Shown here in pieces: positions 34,268-34,289 of a DNA stretch of 34,289 bases (the first letter of the stretch is position 1; each line of letters opens with the position of its first letter). Location: the NCBI RefSeq assembly GCF_000763885.1, contig NZ_JRKO01000054.1, positions 1 through 34,289 of the forward strand, given 5' to 3'. The position numbers and the translations under genes were made by a program. This stretch comes from Paracoccus versutus (GTDB lineage: Bacteria; Pseudomonadota; Alphaproteobacteria; Rhodobacterales; Rhodobacteraceae). The notes beneath the pieces are model-generated. The model did no database searches, was not told the DNA's origin, and saw only the letters and a program-made list of their open reading frames with translations.

Positions 34268-34289
34268 CGCGCGCCCGCCCCCTCTGCCC

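Overview
The backbone of this window is very GC-rich DNA typical of a Rhodobacterales alphaproteobacterium. A Paracoccus-like organism is my inference from the GC richness, the aa3-type cytochrome oxidase subunit IV and the style of the housekeeping genes; nothing here fixes the species. Embedded in it is a visibly AT-richer accessory block (about 6.9 to 22.5 kb) that ends beside a tRNA-Pro(CGG) gene.

Left flank (1-6453). The first 77 codons belong to a heavy-metal P1B-type ATPase (DKTGTLT phosphorylation motif). Near position 234 they run, without a frame change, into a large filamentous-haemagglutinin-like adhesin that has lost its own N-terminus. The adhesin carries GLUG and MBG repeats and a helical C-terminus, and overlaps a downstream gene for an exported caspase-fold protein with Sel1-like repeats and a peptidoglycan-binding-like tail.

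Accessory block (about 6890-22540). Its left part is transposon and integrase debris: a tniQ gene followed by a good terminator, the 3' end of a tniB ATPase gene, and a truncated Ner/Nlp-type HTH gene joined to it by a deletion. Then come a protein with three HTH-like segments, small orphan ORFs, two conspicuous inverted-repeat regions, and a short FimB/FimE-type tyrosine recombinase. The centre holds two convergent two-gene operons that look like antiphage defence. On the + strand is a 1673-residue protein with a NERD nuclease-like domain, a degenerate kinase domain, a second kinase domain with its key residues, and an SF1 (UPF1/COG1112-like) helicase; it overlaps a 473-residue partner of unknown function that starts behind a perfect Shine-Dalgarno. 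On the - strand is a SIR2-domain NADase-like protein overlapping a HerA-type ATPase, the known SIR2-HerA arrangement. The NERD-kinase-kinase-helicase pair combines parts known separately from PglW (BREX type 2) and MkoA (Mokosh), and is the best candidate here for an undescribed system.

Right flank (22545-34289). After tRNA-Pro come ordinary chromosomal genes: a DMT-family permease, leuB, a small exported protein, a family-4-like uracil-DNA glycosylase, a DsbD N-domain-like periplasmic protein, YqgE/AlgH, Sua5-type threonylcarbamoyl-AMP synthase, an acyl-CoA dehydrogenase overlapping an MBL-fold hydrolase, cytochrome aa3 subunit IV, a lipoprotein, the AzlCD amino-acid exporter and a GNAT acetyltransferase. 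Many of these genes are convergent or overlap by a few bases.
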